Assembly: GCF_050937815.1 (NCBI RefSeq) | Contig: NZ_JACDIJ010000011.1 | Location: 24,817 to 88,816, forward strand | DNA length: 64,000 nucleotides | DNA from: Treponema_C sp050937815 | Lineage (GTDB): Bacteria; Spirochaetota; Spirochaetia; Treponematales; Treponemataceae | Direction: 5' to 3' | Part shown: positions 25,906-34,875 of the stretch, one piece after another | Layout: every line of letters starts with the position of its first letter | How positions within the stretch are numbered: the first letter of the stretch is position 1 | Program-made: the position numbers and the translations under genes | Notes under the pieces: generated by a model | Databases searched by the model: none | The model's input: only the letters and a program-made list of their open reading frames with translations | What the model was told of the DNA's origin: nothing

Positions 25906-26670
25906 ATGGTGATTCAGGAATTATCCGACCGCGAACACAGTATATTAAACCGTCTTATGGCGCAGGGGGCCGTGTCCGTCGCCGAATTGAGCGGCGAGCT
26001 GGACGTTTCGGAAGTTACGATTCGTTCGGATTTAAGCAGCTTGGAAGAAAGAGGTCTTTTAAGCCGCACTCACGGAGGAGCCCTGCCCACCATTCACCCC
26101 CATATCTTCCAGCGGCAAAATATGAATATCGAAGAAAAGCACTGCATTGCGCGTTCCGCCGCAGAGTTGGTGCGGGACGGAGATGCAATCATGATAGAAG
26201 CGGGAACAACAACCGCTCTTTTACCGCGGTATTTAACGGGTAAGCGCGATGTATTGATTATCACCAATTCCATCGCGGCCTTCGAATCAGCAAAGTCGAA
26301 CCCCGCTTTAAAAATCACCCTTGTAGGCGGCGAGTTCCGCAACAGCACCGATTCCTTTGTAGGCAGCATTGCATTGGATACGATACGCCGCTTTAACGTG
26401 CGCTACGCCTTTGTCGGCACCGACGGCTTCAGTGTAAAGACGGGCATTACCACCCACTTGGTCGAAGGCGGCGACGTTATTACGGCTATGCGAGAACGCG
26501 CGGAAAAGCTCGTTCTTATGGCCGACTCTTCAAAGCACGGTAAAAGCGGGGTGGTAACGATTTTACCGATGAGCGATATAGATATTTTAATTACCGACGG
26601 CGGCATAAGGGCGCAGGATAAAACGGAATTGGAACAAGTTCCCTTGCACCTTATTACGTGCAAAGGCTAA
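25906..26670 (+). CDS. DeoR-family transcriptional regulator
   Basis: A 255-residue DeoR protein. The N-terminal winged helix has VAELSGELDVSEVTIRSDL and LSRTHGGALP, and the C-terminal DeoRC sensor (isomerase-like fold, sugar-phosphate effectors) has EAGTTTALLPRYL, TNSIAAFESAK and FVGTDGFSVKTGITTH. It heads the cluster of 2-oxoacid dehydrogenase genes and is 60 bases from the E2 gene, so it probably controls them and perhaps the flanking sugar genes. ATG 25906 follows AAAGGGG; the longer frame lacks a ribosome-binding site. Confidence 0.92.
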   Translation: MVIQELSDREHSILNRLMAQGAVSVAELSGELDVSEVTIRSDLSSLEERGLLSRTHGGALPTIHPHIFQRQNMNIEEKHCIARSAAELVRDGDAIMIEAGTTTALLPRYLTGKRDVLIITNSIAAFESAKSNPALKITLVGGEFRNSTDSFVGSIALDTIRRFNVRYAFVGTDGFSVKTGITTHLVEGGDVITAMRERAEKLVLMADSSKHGKSGVVTILPMSDIDILITDGGIRAQDKTELEQVPLHLITCKG

Positions 26671-26730
26671 CGGGTACTTCCATAAAACGGGTGTTTTTGG
26701 AAGACCCCTATATAAAAAACAGGAGGAAAC

Positions 26731-28155
26731 ATGGCTCATGTTTTGATTATGCCCAGACAGGGCAACACTGTAGAATCTTGCATTATTGTAGAATGGAAGA
26801 AAAAAGAGGGGGACGCCGTAGACGCGGATACAACCGTATGTGAAGTTGAAACCGACAAGGCAACCTTTGAAGTTCCCGCAGGAGCTGCCGGAACGATTTT
26901 AAAAATCATTCACCCGGAAGGGGACGACGTTCCCGTCTTGCAGCCGATTATGGTTGTCGGTAACGCGGGAGAAGATTGGACGAAGTTTGTGGATGCGGGA
27001 ACCTCTTCGGAATCGGCCGGCGCCGCGGAAAGTGTTCCGGCAGCGCAGGCACCCGCACAAAGTCCGGCAGACGCCCCTGCACCGAGTGCACCTGCCGTGC
27101 AGACACTTGTAACGCAGGCAAGCGCCGCACAGACTGCAAGCGGCGGACATCTTGCGGTATCTCCGCGCGCACGCGCTGCGGCTTTAAAAGAAGTCATTGA
27201 CGTAAGCACGCTGACGGGTACCGGAGCGGAAGGCCGCATTATAGAAGCCGACGTATTGCGCGCCGCTTCTCAAAGACCTCCGCTGACGGCGGCCGCAAAA
27301 GAAGCCCTGCGTTCAGGCGGTGCAATCCCTGCAAGCGGAAGCGGTATCGGCGGAAGAGTAACCTTGGAAGATATAGCCGCCGTCGCATCGGGCGCAAAAG
27401 CGGTCCTTGCTCAAGGCGCACCGGCCGGACAAACGGGATGTGCCGCAAGCAAAGCGGACGAGTATACCGATACACCGATTAAAGGTATCCGCAAAGTTAT
27501 TGCCGAACGCATGATGAGTTCTTTGGCTACATCCGCCCAGTTCACTTTAAATGCAAGTGCAAGCGCTGTCCGTATGCAAAAGCTCCGCGAGCGCTTTAAA
27601 GCAAGCGACCCTGCGATGGGCTTGTCAAAGGTTACCGTAAACGACTTAATCCTCTTTTTGGCTTCACGGCTGCTTAAAGACTACAGCTATATGAATGCGG
27701 TAAAAAAAGACGGCGTTGTACGCGAATACAAAAACGTTCACCTCGGTATGGCGGTCGACACCCCGCGCGGCCTTATGGTTCCGGTTATCCGCAACGCCGA
27801 CACCCTTTCCCTGGCGGAAATCTCGGCTCAGGCAAAATACCTTGCAGGCGAATGCCAAAACGGTTCGATAAGCCCCGACCTTTTAGGCGGCTCGAGTTTC
27901 ACAATCACAAACCTCGGCAATACGGGAATCGAAAGCTTTACCCCCGTTATCAATGCGCCCGAAGTTGCGATTTTAGGCGTTTGCGGTATTCAGCCCAAGC
28001 CCGAAGCCAATGCCCAGGGTTCGTACGATATCGTTCCGCACCTTTCGTTCAGTTTAACGATAGACCATGCGGTGGTTGACGGCGCTCCTGCAGCCCGGTT
28101 TATGAAAGCTCTATGCCTTGCTTTAAAAGACATCGATATTTGGATTGCAAAATAA
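26731..28155 (+). CDS. 2-oxoacid dehydrogenase E2 (dihydrolipoamide acyltransferase)
   Basis: A 474-residue E2. It has a lipoyl domain at residues 1-80 with Lys43 in EVETDKATF, then an Ala/Pro-rich linker, then two peripheral-subunit-binding-like modules (about 141-178, VSPRARAAA...GRIIEADVL, and about 186-222, TAAAKEAL...GGRVTLEDIA), then the acyltransferase domain. The active-site motif is DHAVVDG with His446. E2 passes the acyl group from lipoate to CoA. One binding module is usual, so two is notable. GGAGG precedes the ATG. It is followed by E3 after 12 bases. Confidence 0.93.
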   Translation: MAHVLIMPRQGNTVESCIIVEWKKKEGDAVDADTTVCEVETDKATFEVPAGAAGTILKIIHPEGDDVPVLQPIMVVGNAGEDWTKFVDAGTSSESAGAAESVPAAQAPAQSPADAPAPSAPAVQTLVTQASAAQTASGGHLAVSPRARAAALKEVIDVSTLTGTGAEGRIIEADVLRAASQRPPLTAAAKEALRSGGAIPASGSGIGGRVTLEDIAAVASGAKAVLAQGAPAGQTGCAASKADEYTDTPIKGIRKVIAERMMSSLATSAQFTLNASASAVRMQKLRERFKASDPAMGLSKVTVNDLILFLASRLLKDYSYMNAVKKDGVVREYKNVHLGMAVDTPRGLMVPVIRNADTLSLAEISAQAKYLAGECQNGSISPDLLGGSSFTITNLGNTGIESFTPVINAPEVAILGVCGIQPKPEANAQGSYDIVPHLSFSLTIDHAVVDGAPAARFMKALCLALKDIDIWIAK

Positions 28156-28167
28156 GGCGGAAAACGT

Positions 28168-29532
28168 ATGTATGATGTTATTGTAATCGGAGGCGGCCCC
28201 GGAGGCTATCTTGCCGCGGAACGGCTCGCTCAACGGAAAAAACAGGTTTTACTTATTGAAAGAGAATTTCTGGGCGGTACCTGCCTGAATGTCGGCTGTA
28301 TCCCCACAAAGACGCTTTTGAATTCGGCAAAACACTATCTCCATGCCCACGAAGCACCCATGTTCGGCGTTCATGCGGACAATATCCGTTTCGACATGAA
28401 GGAAATGTCGGCGTGGAAAAAGAAAACGGTCGAAACCCTTTGTTCGGGCGTAAGCGCTCTTATGAAGCGTTTAAAAGTCGAAGTTATTATGGGAACGGGA
28501 GAACTTGTATCAGCCGGCAAGGTTAAAATAGCCGAAACGGGTGCCGTACACGAAGCCAAAGCGGTTGTCATTGCGGCCGGCTCTCTTCCGGCAATGCCGC
28601 CCATTCCCGGAGCAAAGGACAATCCCAAGGTATTGGATTCGACCGCTCTTTTGGACATCGATCACGTTCCCGAGCGCTTATGCGTTATCGGAGGCGGCGT
28701 TATCGGTATCGAGTTTGCAAGCTTATTCGGCACCCTGGGAAGCAAGGTTTCGGTTATCGAAATGATGGACGAAATCATTCCGCCTATGGACAAAGAACTT
28801 GCCCCCGTATTGAGAAACAGCCTTAAAAACACGGAATTTCACTTGGGCTGCCGCGTCGAAAAAATCGAAGGCGGAACGGTCTTTTTCAAAACAAAGGACG
28901 GTAAAAGTCTTTCTTCGCAAGCCGACATCGTATTGATGGCCGCAGGACGCAGATGCCAAACCGAAAACTGGAACGGTAAGGCCGCGGGAGTAGACATCAC
29001 TGCCAAGGGTGTTGCCGTAGACGACAGAATGAGGACGAATATCAGCGGCGTATGGGCTATCGGAGACGTAAACGGCCGCAGTATGCTCGCACACTCGGCC
29101 TACCGCATGGCGGAAGTTGCCGTAAACGATATTTGCTCGGTTTTGGACGGAACGCCTAATACCGACCGTATGCGCTATAACGCAGTCCCCTGGGTTGTCT
29201 ATTCGATCCCCGAAGCTTCCGGCTGCGGTATTACCGAACAGGAAGCCGAAGCCAAAAAGATTGCCGTAAAAACGGCAACGGTTCCCATGCTCGTTTCGGG
29301 ACGCTTTATTGCCGAAAACGGCGTAAAAGCTCCCGGCAGCGTAAAAGTCATTGTTTCAAAAGACGATAACCGCATACTCGGTATTCACGTTTTGGGCCCC
29401 TATGCTTCCGAAATGATTTGGGGAGCGGCCGCCCTCGTCGAAAACGAAATGCGCGTTGAAGATGTCAAACAAATGATCTTCCCCCATCCGACCGTTTGTG
29501 AAGCGATCCGGGAAGCAATTTGGACACTGTAG
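28168..29532 (+). CDS. lpdA: Dihydrolipoamide dehydrogenase (E3)
   Basis: A 454-residue flavoprotein disulfide reductase. It has the FAD motif VIGGGPGG at 6-13, redox-active Cys39 and Cys44 in GGTCLNVGCIPTK, the NAD site IGGGVIGIEFASL and the C-terminal catalytic His/Glu in FPHPTVCE. It reoxidises dihydrolipoamide of the E2 encoded 12 bases upstream and passes electrons to NAD+. Full length for the family. It lies in one transcription unit with E2 and E1. Confidence 0.96.
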   Translation: MYDVIVIGGGPGGYLAAERLAQRKKQVLLIEREFLGGTCLNVGCIPTKTLLNSAKHYLHAHEAPMFGVHADNIRFDMKEMSAWKKKTVETLCSGVSALMKRLKVEVIMGTGELVSAGKVKIAETGAVHEAKAVVIAAGSLPAMPPIPGAKDNPKVLDSTALLDIDHVPERLCVIGGGVIGIEFASLFGTLGSKVSVIEMMDEIIPPMDKELAPVLRNSLKNTEFHLGCRVEKIEGGTVFFKTKDGKSLSSQADIVLMAAGRRCQTENWNGKAAGVDITAKGVAVDDRMRTNISGVWAIGDVNGRSMLAHSAYRMAEVAVNDICSVLDGTPNTDRMRYNAVPWVVYSIPEASGCGITEQEAEAKKIAVKTATVPMLVSGRFIAENGVKAPGSVKVIVSKDDNRILGIHVLGPYASEMIWGAAALVENEMRVEDVKQMIFPHPTVCEAIREAIWTL

Positions 29533-29553
29533 GTTTTATATAAGGAGAAGAAC

Positions 29554-32010
29554 ATGCCTAAGTCATTATTTGTGGACCCTAAAAAGGTCAGAAAGGCGGA
29601 AATCTTAAAAATTAAAGACATTCCGGTTAACCAATATCAAAGCAATTTTGAAAAAGAGCTTAAAACGTACGGAGCGGAAGGGCTTAAGAGAATCCTCTAC
29701 GATATGCAGACAATCCGCGCCTTTGAAAACATGCTCAATACATTTAAAACCCAGGGCGCATGGGAAAACATTGAATACAACCACAAGGGCCCTGCCCACC
29801 TTTCGATGGGACAGGAAGCCGCCGCTGTCGGTCAGTGCGTCAACTTGGGAATAGACGACTTTATATTCGGTTCACACAGAAGCCACGGCGAAATCTTGGC
29901 AAAATGCTATTCCGCTGTAGAAAAACTGAGCGAAAAAGAACTCGAAAAAATTATGAAAGAATTTTTAGGCGGCGATACGCTTAAAATGGCCGAAAAAATC
30001 GGCTACAAAAACGTAAAGGATTTGGCTGAAAACTTCGTTTTATACGGAACATTGGCCGAAATTTTTGCCCGCAACGCAGGCTTTAACCGCGGTTTGGGCG
30101 GCTCCATGCACGCATACTTTTTGCCCTTCGGCTCCATGCCCAACAATGCAATCGTAGGCGGAAGCGCCGACATTGCAACCGGTTCGGCCCTCTTTAAACG
30201 CATCAATAAAAAGAAGGGTATCGTTATTTCCAACGTCGGAGACGCCGCCCTCGGATGCGGTCCGGTATGGGAAGCTATGATGATGGCTTCGATGGACCAG
30301 TACAACAACCTTTGGCCCGAATCGGTAGGAGGAGCGCCGCCTATTTTATTTAACTTCTTTAATAACTTTTACGGTATGGGCGGCCAAACCTGCGGCGAAA
30401 CCATGGGCTATCAATATGTCGCGCGCGTCGGTGCGGGTGTCAATCCCGACAATATGCACGCCGAGCGCGTAGACGGTTACAATCCTTTGGCCGTTGCCGA
30501 TGCAATCGCACGCAAAAAAGAAATCCTTTTAAAGGGTAAGGGCCCCGTTCTTTTGGACACGATTACCTACCGCGTTTCGGGGCACTCTCCCTCGGACGCC
30601 TCCAGCTACCGCACAAAAGAAGAAATCGAAGCGTGGGAAAAGGCGGACGCTATCGAAGAATACAAAGCCTATTTGATTAAAAACAAGCTGATTACAAAGG
30701 CCGATGCCGAAAAGCAGGACGAGATAATCCGTGAAAAACTGATTCAAGTGGTAAAATTGGCGGTTAACGACGAAGAAAGTCCGCGCGCAAGTGCCGCCTT
30801 TATCGAGTCGGTTATGTTTTCGAACACCAAAGCCGAAAAAATGGAAGAAGGCAAGCCCGAAGTGCTTGACGTCAATCCCGAAACCAATGTGCGCTTAAAG
30901 GCGATTGCCGGAAAGGTACGCTCCGCCTTCGGGCCGGACGGCAAACCCGTTTCCAAAAACAAAATGTTTCAATACCGCGACGGTTTGTTTGAAGCGATGT
31001 TCCACCGCTTTACAACAGACCCGACCATGGCGGCTTGGGGTGAAGAAAACCGCGACTGGGGCGGAGCCTTTGCCGTATACCGCGGCTTAACCGAAGCCCT
31101 GCCCTACCAGCGCCTGTTCAACAGCCCCATATCCGAAGCCGCAATCGTCGGCGCGGGCGTCGGCTATGCAATGAGCGGAGGACGTGCAGTTGTCGAATTG
31201 ATGTACTGCGACTTTATGGGACGCGCCGGAGACGAAATATTCAACCAGGCATCCAAGTGGCAATCGATGTCCGCAGGTCTTCTTAAAATGCCGCTTACGG
31301 TGCGCGTTTCGGTCGGTAACAAATACGGCGCACAGCACAGCCAGGATTGGAGCGCCATCGTCGCGGCAATTCCCGGTCTTAAAGCCGTATTCCCGGCAAC
31401 CCCCTATGATGCAAAGGGTATGCTGAACTACGCTTTGCGCGGTACCGACCCTGTAATCTTCTTTGAAAGCCAAAAACTCTACGATAAGGGTGAAGAATTT
31501 GAAAAAGAAGTACCGGCCGGCTATTATGAAGTACCCGAAGGAGAACCGGCAGTCCGCAAAACGGGTAAAGACATTACAATTGCAACATTGGGCGCAACCT
31601 TGTACACCGCATTGAGCACGGCAAAGATTTTAGAGGAAAAATACGGTTTGGATGCCGAAGTTATCGATATCCGCTGGATTAACCCGCTCAACTACGAAAA
31701 GTTGGTTGAATCGGTAAAGAAAACCGGAAAAATCCTGCTTGCAAGCGATGCGGCCGAACGCGGTTCTTACCTGCATACGGTTGCTTCAAACATAAGCGCC
31801 CTGGCTTTCGATTACTTGGACGCGCCGCCGGCCGTTTTGGGAAGCCGCAACTGGATTACCCCCGCTCCGGAATGCGAACACTACTATTTCCCGAGCACGG
31901 AATGGATGCTGGATGCAATTCACGAAAGAATCATTCCTTTAAAAGGACATACGCCTAAATCCGTCCAAACAACGATGGACATTATGCGCAAAAACCGCAT
32001 GGGTGTTTAA
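29554..32010 (+). CDS. 2-oxoacid dehydrogenase E1, alpha and beta fused
   Basis: An 818-residue fusion. The alpha half (to about 460) has the ThDP motif VGDAALGCG...NFFNNFYG; the usual GDG is GDA here. The beta half begins near 480 (MFQYRDGLFEAMFHRF) with SVGNKYGAQHSQDW and the C-terminal PECEHYYFPS. E1 decarboxylates a 2-oxoacid and acylates the lipoyl group on E2. Fused E1s are found in branched-chain and acetoin-type enzymes, so pyruvate, acetoin or a branched 2-oxoacid are all possible. AAGGAG precedes the ATG. A terminator follows immediately. Confidence 0.92.
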   Translation: MPKSLFVDPKKVRKAEILKIKDIPVNQYQSNFEKELKTYGAEGLKRILYDMQTIRAFENMLNTFKTQGAWENIEYNHKGPAHLSMGQEAAAVGQCVNLGIDDFIFGSHRSHGEILAKCYSAVEKLSEKELEKIMKEFLGGDTLKMAEKIGYKNVKDLAENFVLYGTLAEIFARNAGFNRGLGGSMHAYFLPFGSMPNNAIVGGSADIATGSALFKRINKKKGIVISNVGDAALGCGPVWEAMMMASMDQYNNLWPESVGGAPPILFNFFNNFYGMGGQTCGETMGYQYVARVGAGVNPDNMHAERVDGYNPLAVADAIARKKEILLKGKGPVLLDTITYRVSGHSPSDASSYRTKEEIEAWEKADAIEEYKAYLIKNKLITKADAEKQDEIIREKLIQVVKLAVNDEESPRASAAFIESVMFSNTKAEKMEEGKPEVLDVNPETNVRLKAIAGKVRSAFGPDGKPVSKNKMFQYRDGLFEAMFHRFTTDPTMAAWGEENRDWGGAFAVYRGLTEALPYQRLFNSPISEAAIVGAGVGYAMSGGRAVVELMYCDFMGRAGDEIFNQASKWQSMSAGLLKMPLTVRVSVGNKYGAQHSQDWSAIVAAIPGLKAVFPATPYDAKGMLNYALRGTDPVIFFESQKLYDKGEEFEKEVPAGYYEVPEGEPAVRKTGKDITIATLGATLYTALSTAKILEEKYGLDAEVIDIRWINPLNYEKLVESVKKTGKILLASDAAERGSYLHTVASNISALAFDYLDAPPAVLGSRNWITPAPECEHYYFPSTEWMLDAIHERIIPLKGHTPKSVQTTMDIMRKNRMGV

Positions 32011-32035
32011 AAAACGTACATCCTGTACGTTTTTT
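32009..32035 (+). terminator. Terminator after E1
   Basis: AAAAAACGTAC and GTACGTTTTTT form a perfect stem overlapping the E1 stop codon, with a T tract in the 3' arm. It ends the dehydrogenase operon. Confidence 0.75.
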
Positions 32036-32066
32036 AGCTTGAGTTTTGCAGGTGCAAAACTCAAGC
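32036..32066 (+). repeat. Perfect 14-bp-stem hairpin between E1 and the PHP gene
   Basis: AGCTTGAGTTTTGC and GCAAAACTCAAGCT are perfectly complementary around AGGT. A smaller GCACA/TGTGC hairpin follows at about 32080-32094. Similar modular hairpins recur at 34712-34870, 36391-36946 and 39517-39756. Confidence 0.6.
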
Positions 32067-32110
32067 TATAGTGTTTTTTGCACATCCGTGTGCGAGTATA
32101 AAGGTAAGCT

Positions 32111-33457
32111 ATGAACGATTACGGAAAAATAAACGAGTTTAAGAGTACGGGAGAAAAGCGTATTGCAGCCCTTCAATCATGGGCTGAAAAAAACAAAGAA
32201 ACGCTTCCGCCTTTGAACAAACAAACGAACAATCACATTCACACGATATACAGCTTCAGCCCCTATACCCCGTCTATGGCCGCTTTAAAAGCGCGTGAAG
32301 CGGGACTTTCGGTTGCAGGCTCCGTAGACCACGATTCCGTATCGGCTGCCGCTGAAATGACCGATGCGTGTCACATTCTGGGTATGGGAAGCGTTACCGG
32401 CTTTGAAGTACGGGTAAGTTTTAAGCATACGCGCTTTGCCGATATGAAACTTAACAATCCCGATTCGGCAGGCATTGTCTATATGACGGTACAGGGTATT
32501 CCCGCCTCCAAAAGAGAATTGGCCGCATTGTTCTTAAAGCCCCTTCAGGAAGCCCGTAAAAAACGCAGCATCGCAATGACGGAAGCTTTAAATGAGATTA
32601 TAACCGAAGCGGGCTTAAAACCGCTGTCGTATGAAAAAGACATTGAAAACTTATCGAAAAAGGATGAGGCCGGCGGCGTTACCGAACGTCATATTTTGTT
32701 TGCTTTGGCAAAACGCTTTACGGACATCTACGGTATCGGCGAAGAACTCTTAAAAAACCTGAGAGCACGTTTTAACTTGTATATCGAAGGCAAAATAGCC
32801 GACAGGCTCGCAGACGCTTCAAATCCGCATTATCTCTACGATTTGCTCGGTGTTTTAAAAAGCGAATTCTTACCGCGTATTTTTATTCGGCCCGGAAGCG
32901 ACGAATGTATTCCCGCCGAAACGGTTACCGCCTTTGCCCGATCAATCGGGGCGATTCCCGCCTATGCTTATTTGGGCGATATAACCGAATCTCCGACAGG
33001 CGATAAAAAAGCCGAAAAATTCGAAGACGACTTTTTGGACGATTTATTCCCCGTTCTTAAAGAAGCGGGATATCTTGCGGTAACCTATATGCCCCCGCGG
33101 AACACAAAACAGCAGCTTTTGCGCGTGCGCCGCTTGTGCGAAAAGTACGGCTTTATGGAAATATCGGGTGTAGATATAAACAGTTCGCGTCAGGAATTTT
33201 CCTGCCCCGAACTTTTGGATGAAGACTTTGCAAGCCTTACCGATGCCACATGGGCACTTGTCGCCCACGAAGCGCTTTCGTCCTATAAGACAAAATACGG
33301 TTTGTTTTCGCCGGAAAATCCCCTTTGTGCAAGTGCATTAAACAGCCGATTAAGCCTTTATGCCGATTTGGGAAAAAAATTGTTTCCGGCCGGAACAATG
33401 ACCGTTGAAGAAGCGGCTCAACAGATAAAAACACAATGCGCGGCACATCATGTGTAA
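32111..33457 (+). CDS. PHP-domain metal-dependent hydrolase-like protein
   Basis: A 448-residue protein with a PHP-type metal site. It shows NHIHTIYSFSPY (His42, His44), SVDHDS (His74), GFEV (Glu99) and a C-terminal GVDINSS block. The family includes histidinol-phosphate phosphatase, polymerase-associated exonucleases and phosphoesterases. The Asp usually found after HxHTxxS is replaced, and a long insertion follows. Genes alongside are sugar-type SDR, kinase and reductase, so a small sugar-phosphate or lactone substrate is plausible but unproven. AAAGGTAAGCT lies before the ATG. Confidence 0.7.
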   Translation: MNDYGKINEFKSTGEKRIAALQSWAEKNKETLPPLNKQTNNHIHTIYSFSPYTPSMAALKAREAGLSVAGSVDHDSVSAAAEMTDACHILGMGSVTGFEVRVSFKHTRFADMKLNNPDSAGIVYMTVQGIPASKRELAALFLKPLQEARKKRSIAMTEALNEIITEAGLKPLSYEKDIENLSKKDEAGGVTERHILFALAKRFTDIYGIGEELLKNLRARFNLYIEGKIADRLADASNPHYLYDLLGVLKSEFLPRIFIRPGSDECIPAETVTAFARSIGAIPAYAYLGDITESPTGDKKAEKFEDDFLDDLFPVLKEAGYLAVTYMPPRNTKQQLLRVRRLCEKYGFMEISGVDINSSRQEFSCPELLDEDFASLTDATWALVAHEALSSYKTKYGLFSPENPLCASALNSRLSLYADLGKKLFPAGTMTVEEAAQQIKTQCAAHHV

Positions 33458-33501
33458 GCCGGCACACGAAAAATTAAAACGGAATTATATCAGGAGGATA
33501 T

Positions 33502-34701
33502 ATGAATAATGCCGTATTTACAGCTCCCCTTATTCGCGGAGCTGCCATACAAAAAGCGGGAAAACCGTGGACGGTCCGCTTTTTCGATAAAAACCCCGCC
33601 CCTTCTCAAAGTCCTGTCCGTATCCTTATTGATACCGACGATGAAAAGGCTGCAGCCGAAACCGTGCACAAAGCCTTTGATACGGTAAAAGAAGGCGGCA
33701 AAACCGCAATTCCCGCCTTCATAGAAGCGGTATACAAGGGAGAAAGCGCCTTTTTTATTACCGCCCCCGATATGCCTTCTCTTAAAGCGGCCCAAAGCGG
33801 AACTGCCGCGTCATGGCCTATTGACAATACACTTCCTGCAAAAGCGGGAAGCGCGGTTTGTCCTTCCTGCCGCGCCGACGTTGTAAAAAACCGTGTTGCC
33901 CTCGTTACCGGCGGCGCTCAGGGTTTCGGCGAAGAAATCGTACGGGGGTTGATAAATCAGGGTGCGATTGTTTGTATAGCCGACTTGAACATTGAAGGAG
34001 CCGAAAAGCTCGCTTCGGCCTTAAATACCGAATACGGCAAAGAAGTCGCTTTTGCGGTAAAGGTAAACGTTGCAGATGAAGAATCGGTTCGGGAAATGAT
34101 TAAAACAATCGCCCTTAAAGCAGGCGGCTTGGATTTGTGCGTAAGCAATGCCGGAGTACTGCGCGCTTCAAGCATTTTGGAACAGGACATCGCGTCTTTC
34201 CGCTTTGTAACCGACATAAACTACACGGCATTCGCCATTGTTTCAAAACACTGCGCCGCTCTTATGAAGCGTCAAAATGCCGCCTGCCCCTCATGGACAA
34301 GCGATATTATTCAAATCAATTCAAAGTCCGGATTGGAAGGCTCAAATAAAAACGGCGCATACGCCGGCGGAAAATTCGGCAGTATCGGTTTGGTGGAAAG
34401 CTTTGCCCTTGAATTGGTCGGCTACGGTATAAAGGTAAACGCCGTATGTCCCGGAAACTTTTTCGACGGTCCGCTGTGGTCGGATCCCGAAAAGGGCTTA
34501 TTTGTACAGTACTTAAAAACGGGTAAGGTTCCCGGTGCAAAAACCGTTCAGGATGTAAAAGCCTTTTACGAGGCAAAAGTTCCGATGAACAGAGGCTGCT
34601 CCGGTCCCGACGTTTTAAGAGCCGTTCTCTACCTTGTAGAACAGGTGTATGAAACAGGGCAGGCCCTGCCCGTTACCGGCGGTCAGGTAATGCTGCATTA
34701 A
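33502..34701 (+). CDS. Long SDR, sorbitol-6-phosphate 2-dehydrogenase-like
   Basis: A 399-residue protein. The first 125 residues are an extension of unknown function with FDTVKEGGKTAIPAF; the rest is a classical SDR with TGGAQGFGEE (near 134), SNAGVLRAS, catalytic Ser in INSKSG, YAGGKFG (Tyr287, Lys291) and VCPGNFFDGPLW. The latter block resembles sorbitol-6-phosphate dehydrogenases. It probably oxidises a hexitol phosphate or reduces a ketose phosphate. AGGAGGA precedes the ATG, 45 bases after the PHP gene. The N-terminal extension might bind a sugar phosphate; this is a guess. Confidence 0.78.
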   Translation: MNNAVFTAPLIRGAAIQKAGKPWTVRFFDKNPAPSQSPVRILIDTDDEKAAAETVHKAFDTVKEGGKTAIPAFIEAVYKGESAFFITAPDMPSLKAAQSGTAASWPIDNTLPAKAGSAVCPSCRADVVKNRVALVTGGAQGFGEEIVRGLINQGAIVCIADLNIEGAEKLASALNTEYGKEVAFAVKVNVADEESVREMIKTIALKAGGLDLCVSNAGVLRASSILEQDIASFRFVTDINYTAFAIVSKHCAALMKRQNAACPSWTSDIIQINSKSGLEGSNKNGAYAGGKFGSIGLVESFALELVGYGIKVNAVCPGNFFDGPLWSDPEKGLFVQYLKTGKVPGAKTVQDVKAFYEAKVPMNRGCSGPDVLRAVLYLVEQVYETGQALPVTGGQVMLH

Positions 34702-34711
34702 TACTAATAAG

Positions 34712-34870
34712 GATGGGCCGCAAGGCGCGGCATAAATAGTACCGCACCTTGCTTCCAAAGTTTGCCTTCGGCAAACTTCCGATATTTATTGCACTTCCTC
34801 GCTGTGCTGCGGAAGTGCCGAAAAAATATTTTTCGGGATTTGAAAATCCCTCAAAATATTTTTATAGGAG
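34712..34870 (+). repeat. Hairpin repeat unit A ending in a ribosome-binding site
   Basis: About 160 bases. It comprises a GCGG-type hairpin, GTTTGCC/GGCAAAC, GCACTTCC/GGAAGTGC with loop TCGCTGTGCTGC, then a nested hairpin (AATATTTT and GGATTT arms) ending TTTATAGGAG, 5 bases before the FGGY kinase ATG. Homologous to unit B (36789-36946) but with different stem sequences. Confidence 0.75.
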
Positions 34871-34875
34871 TAGTT

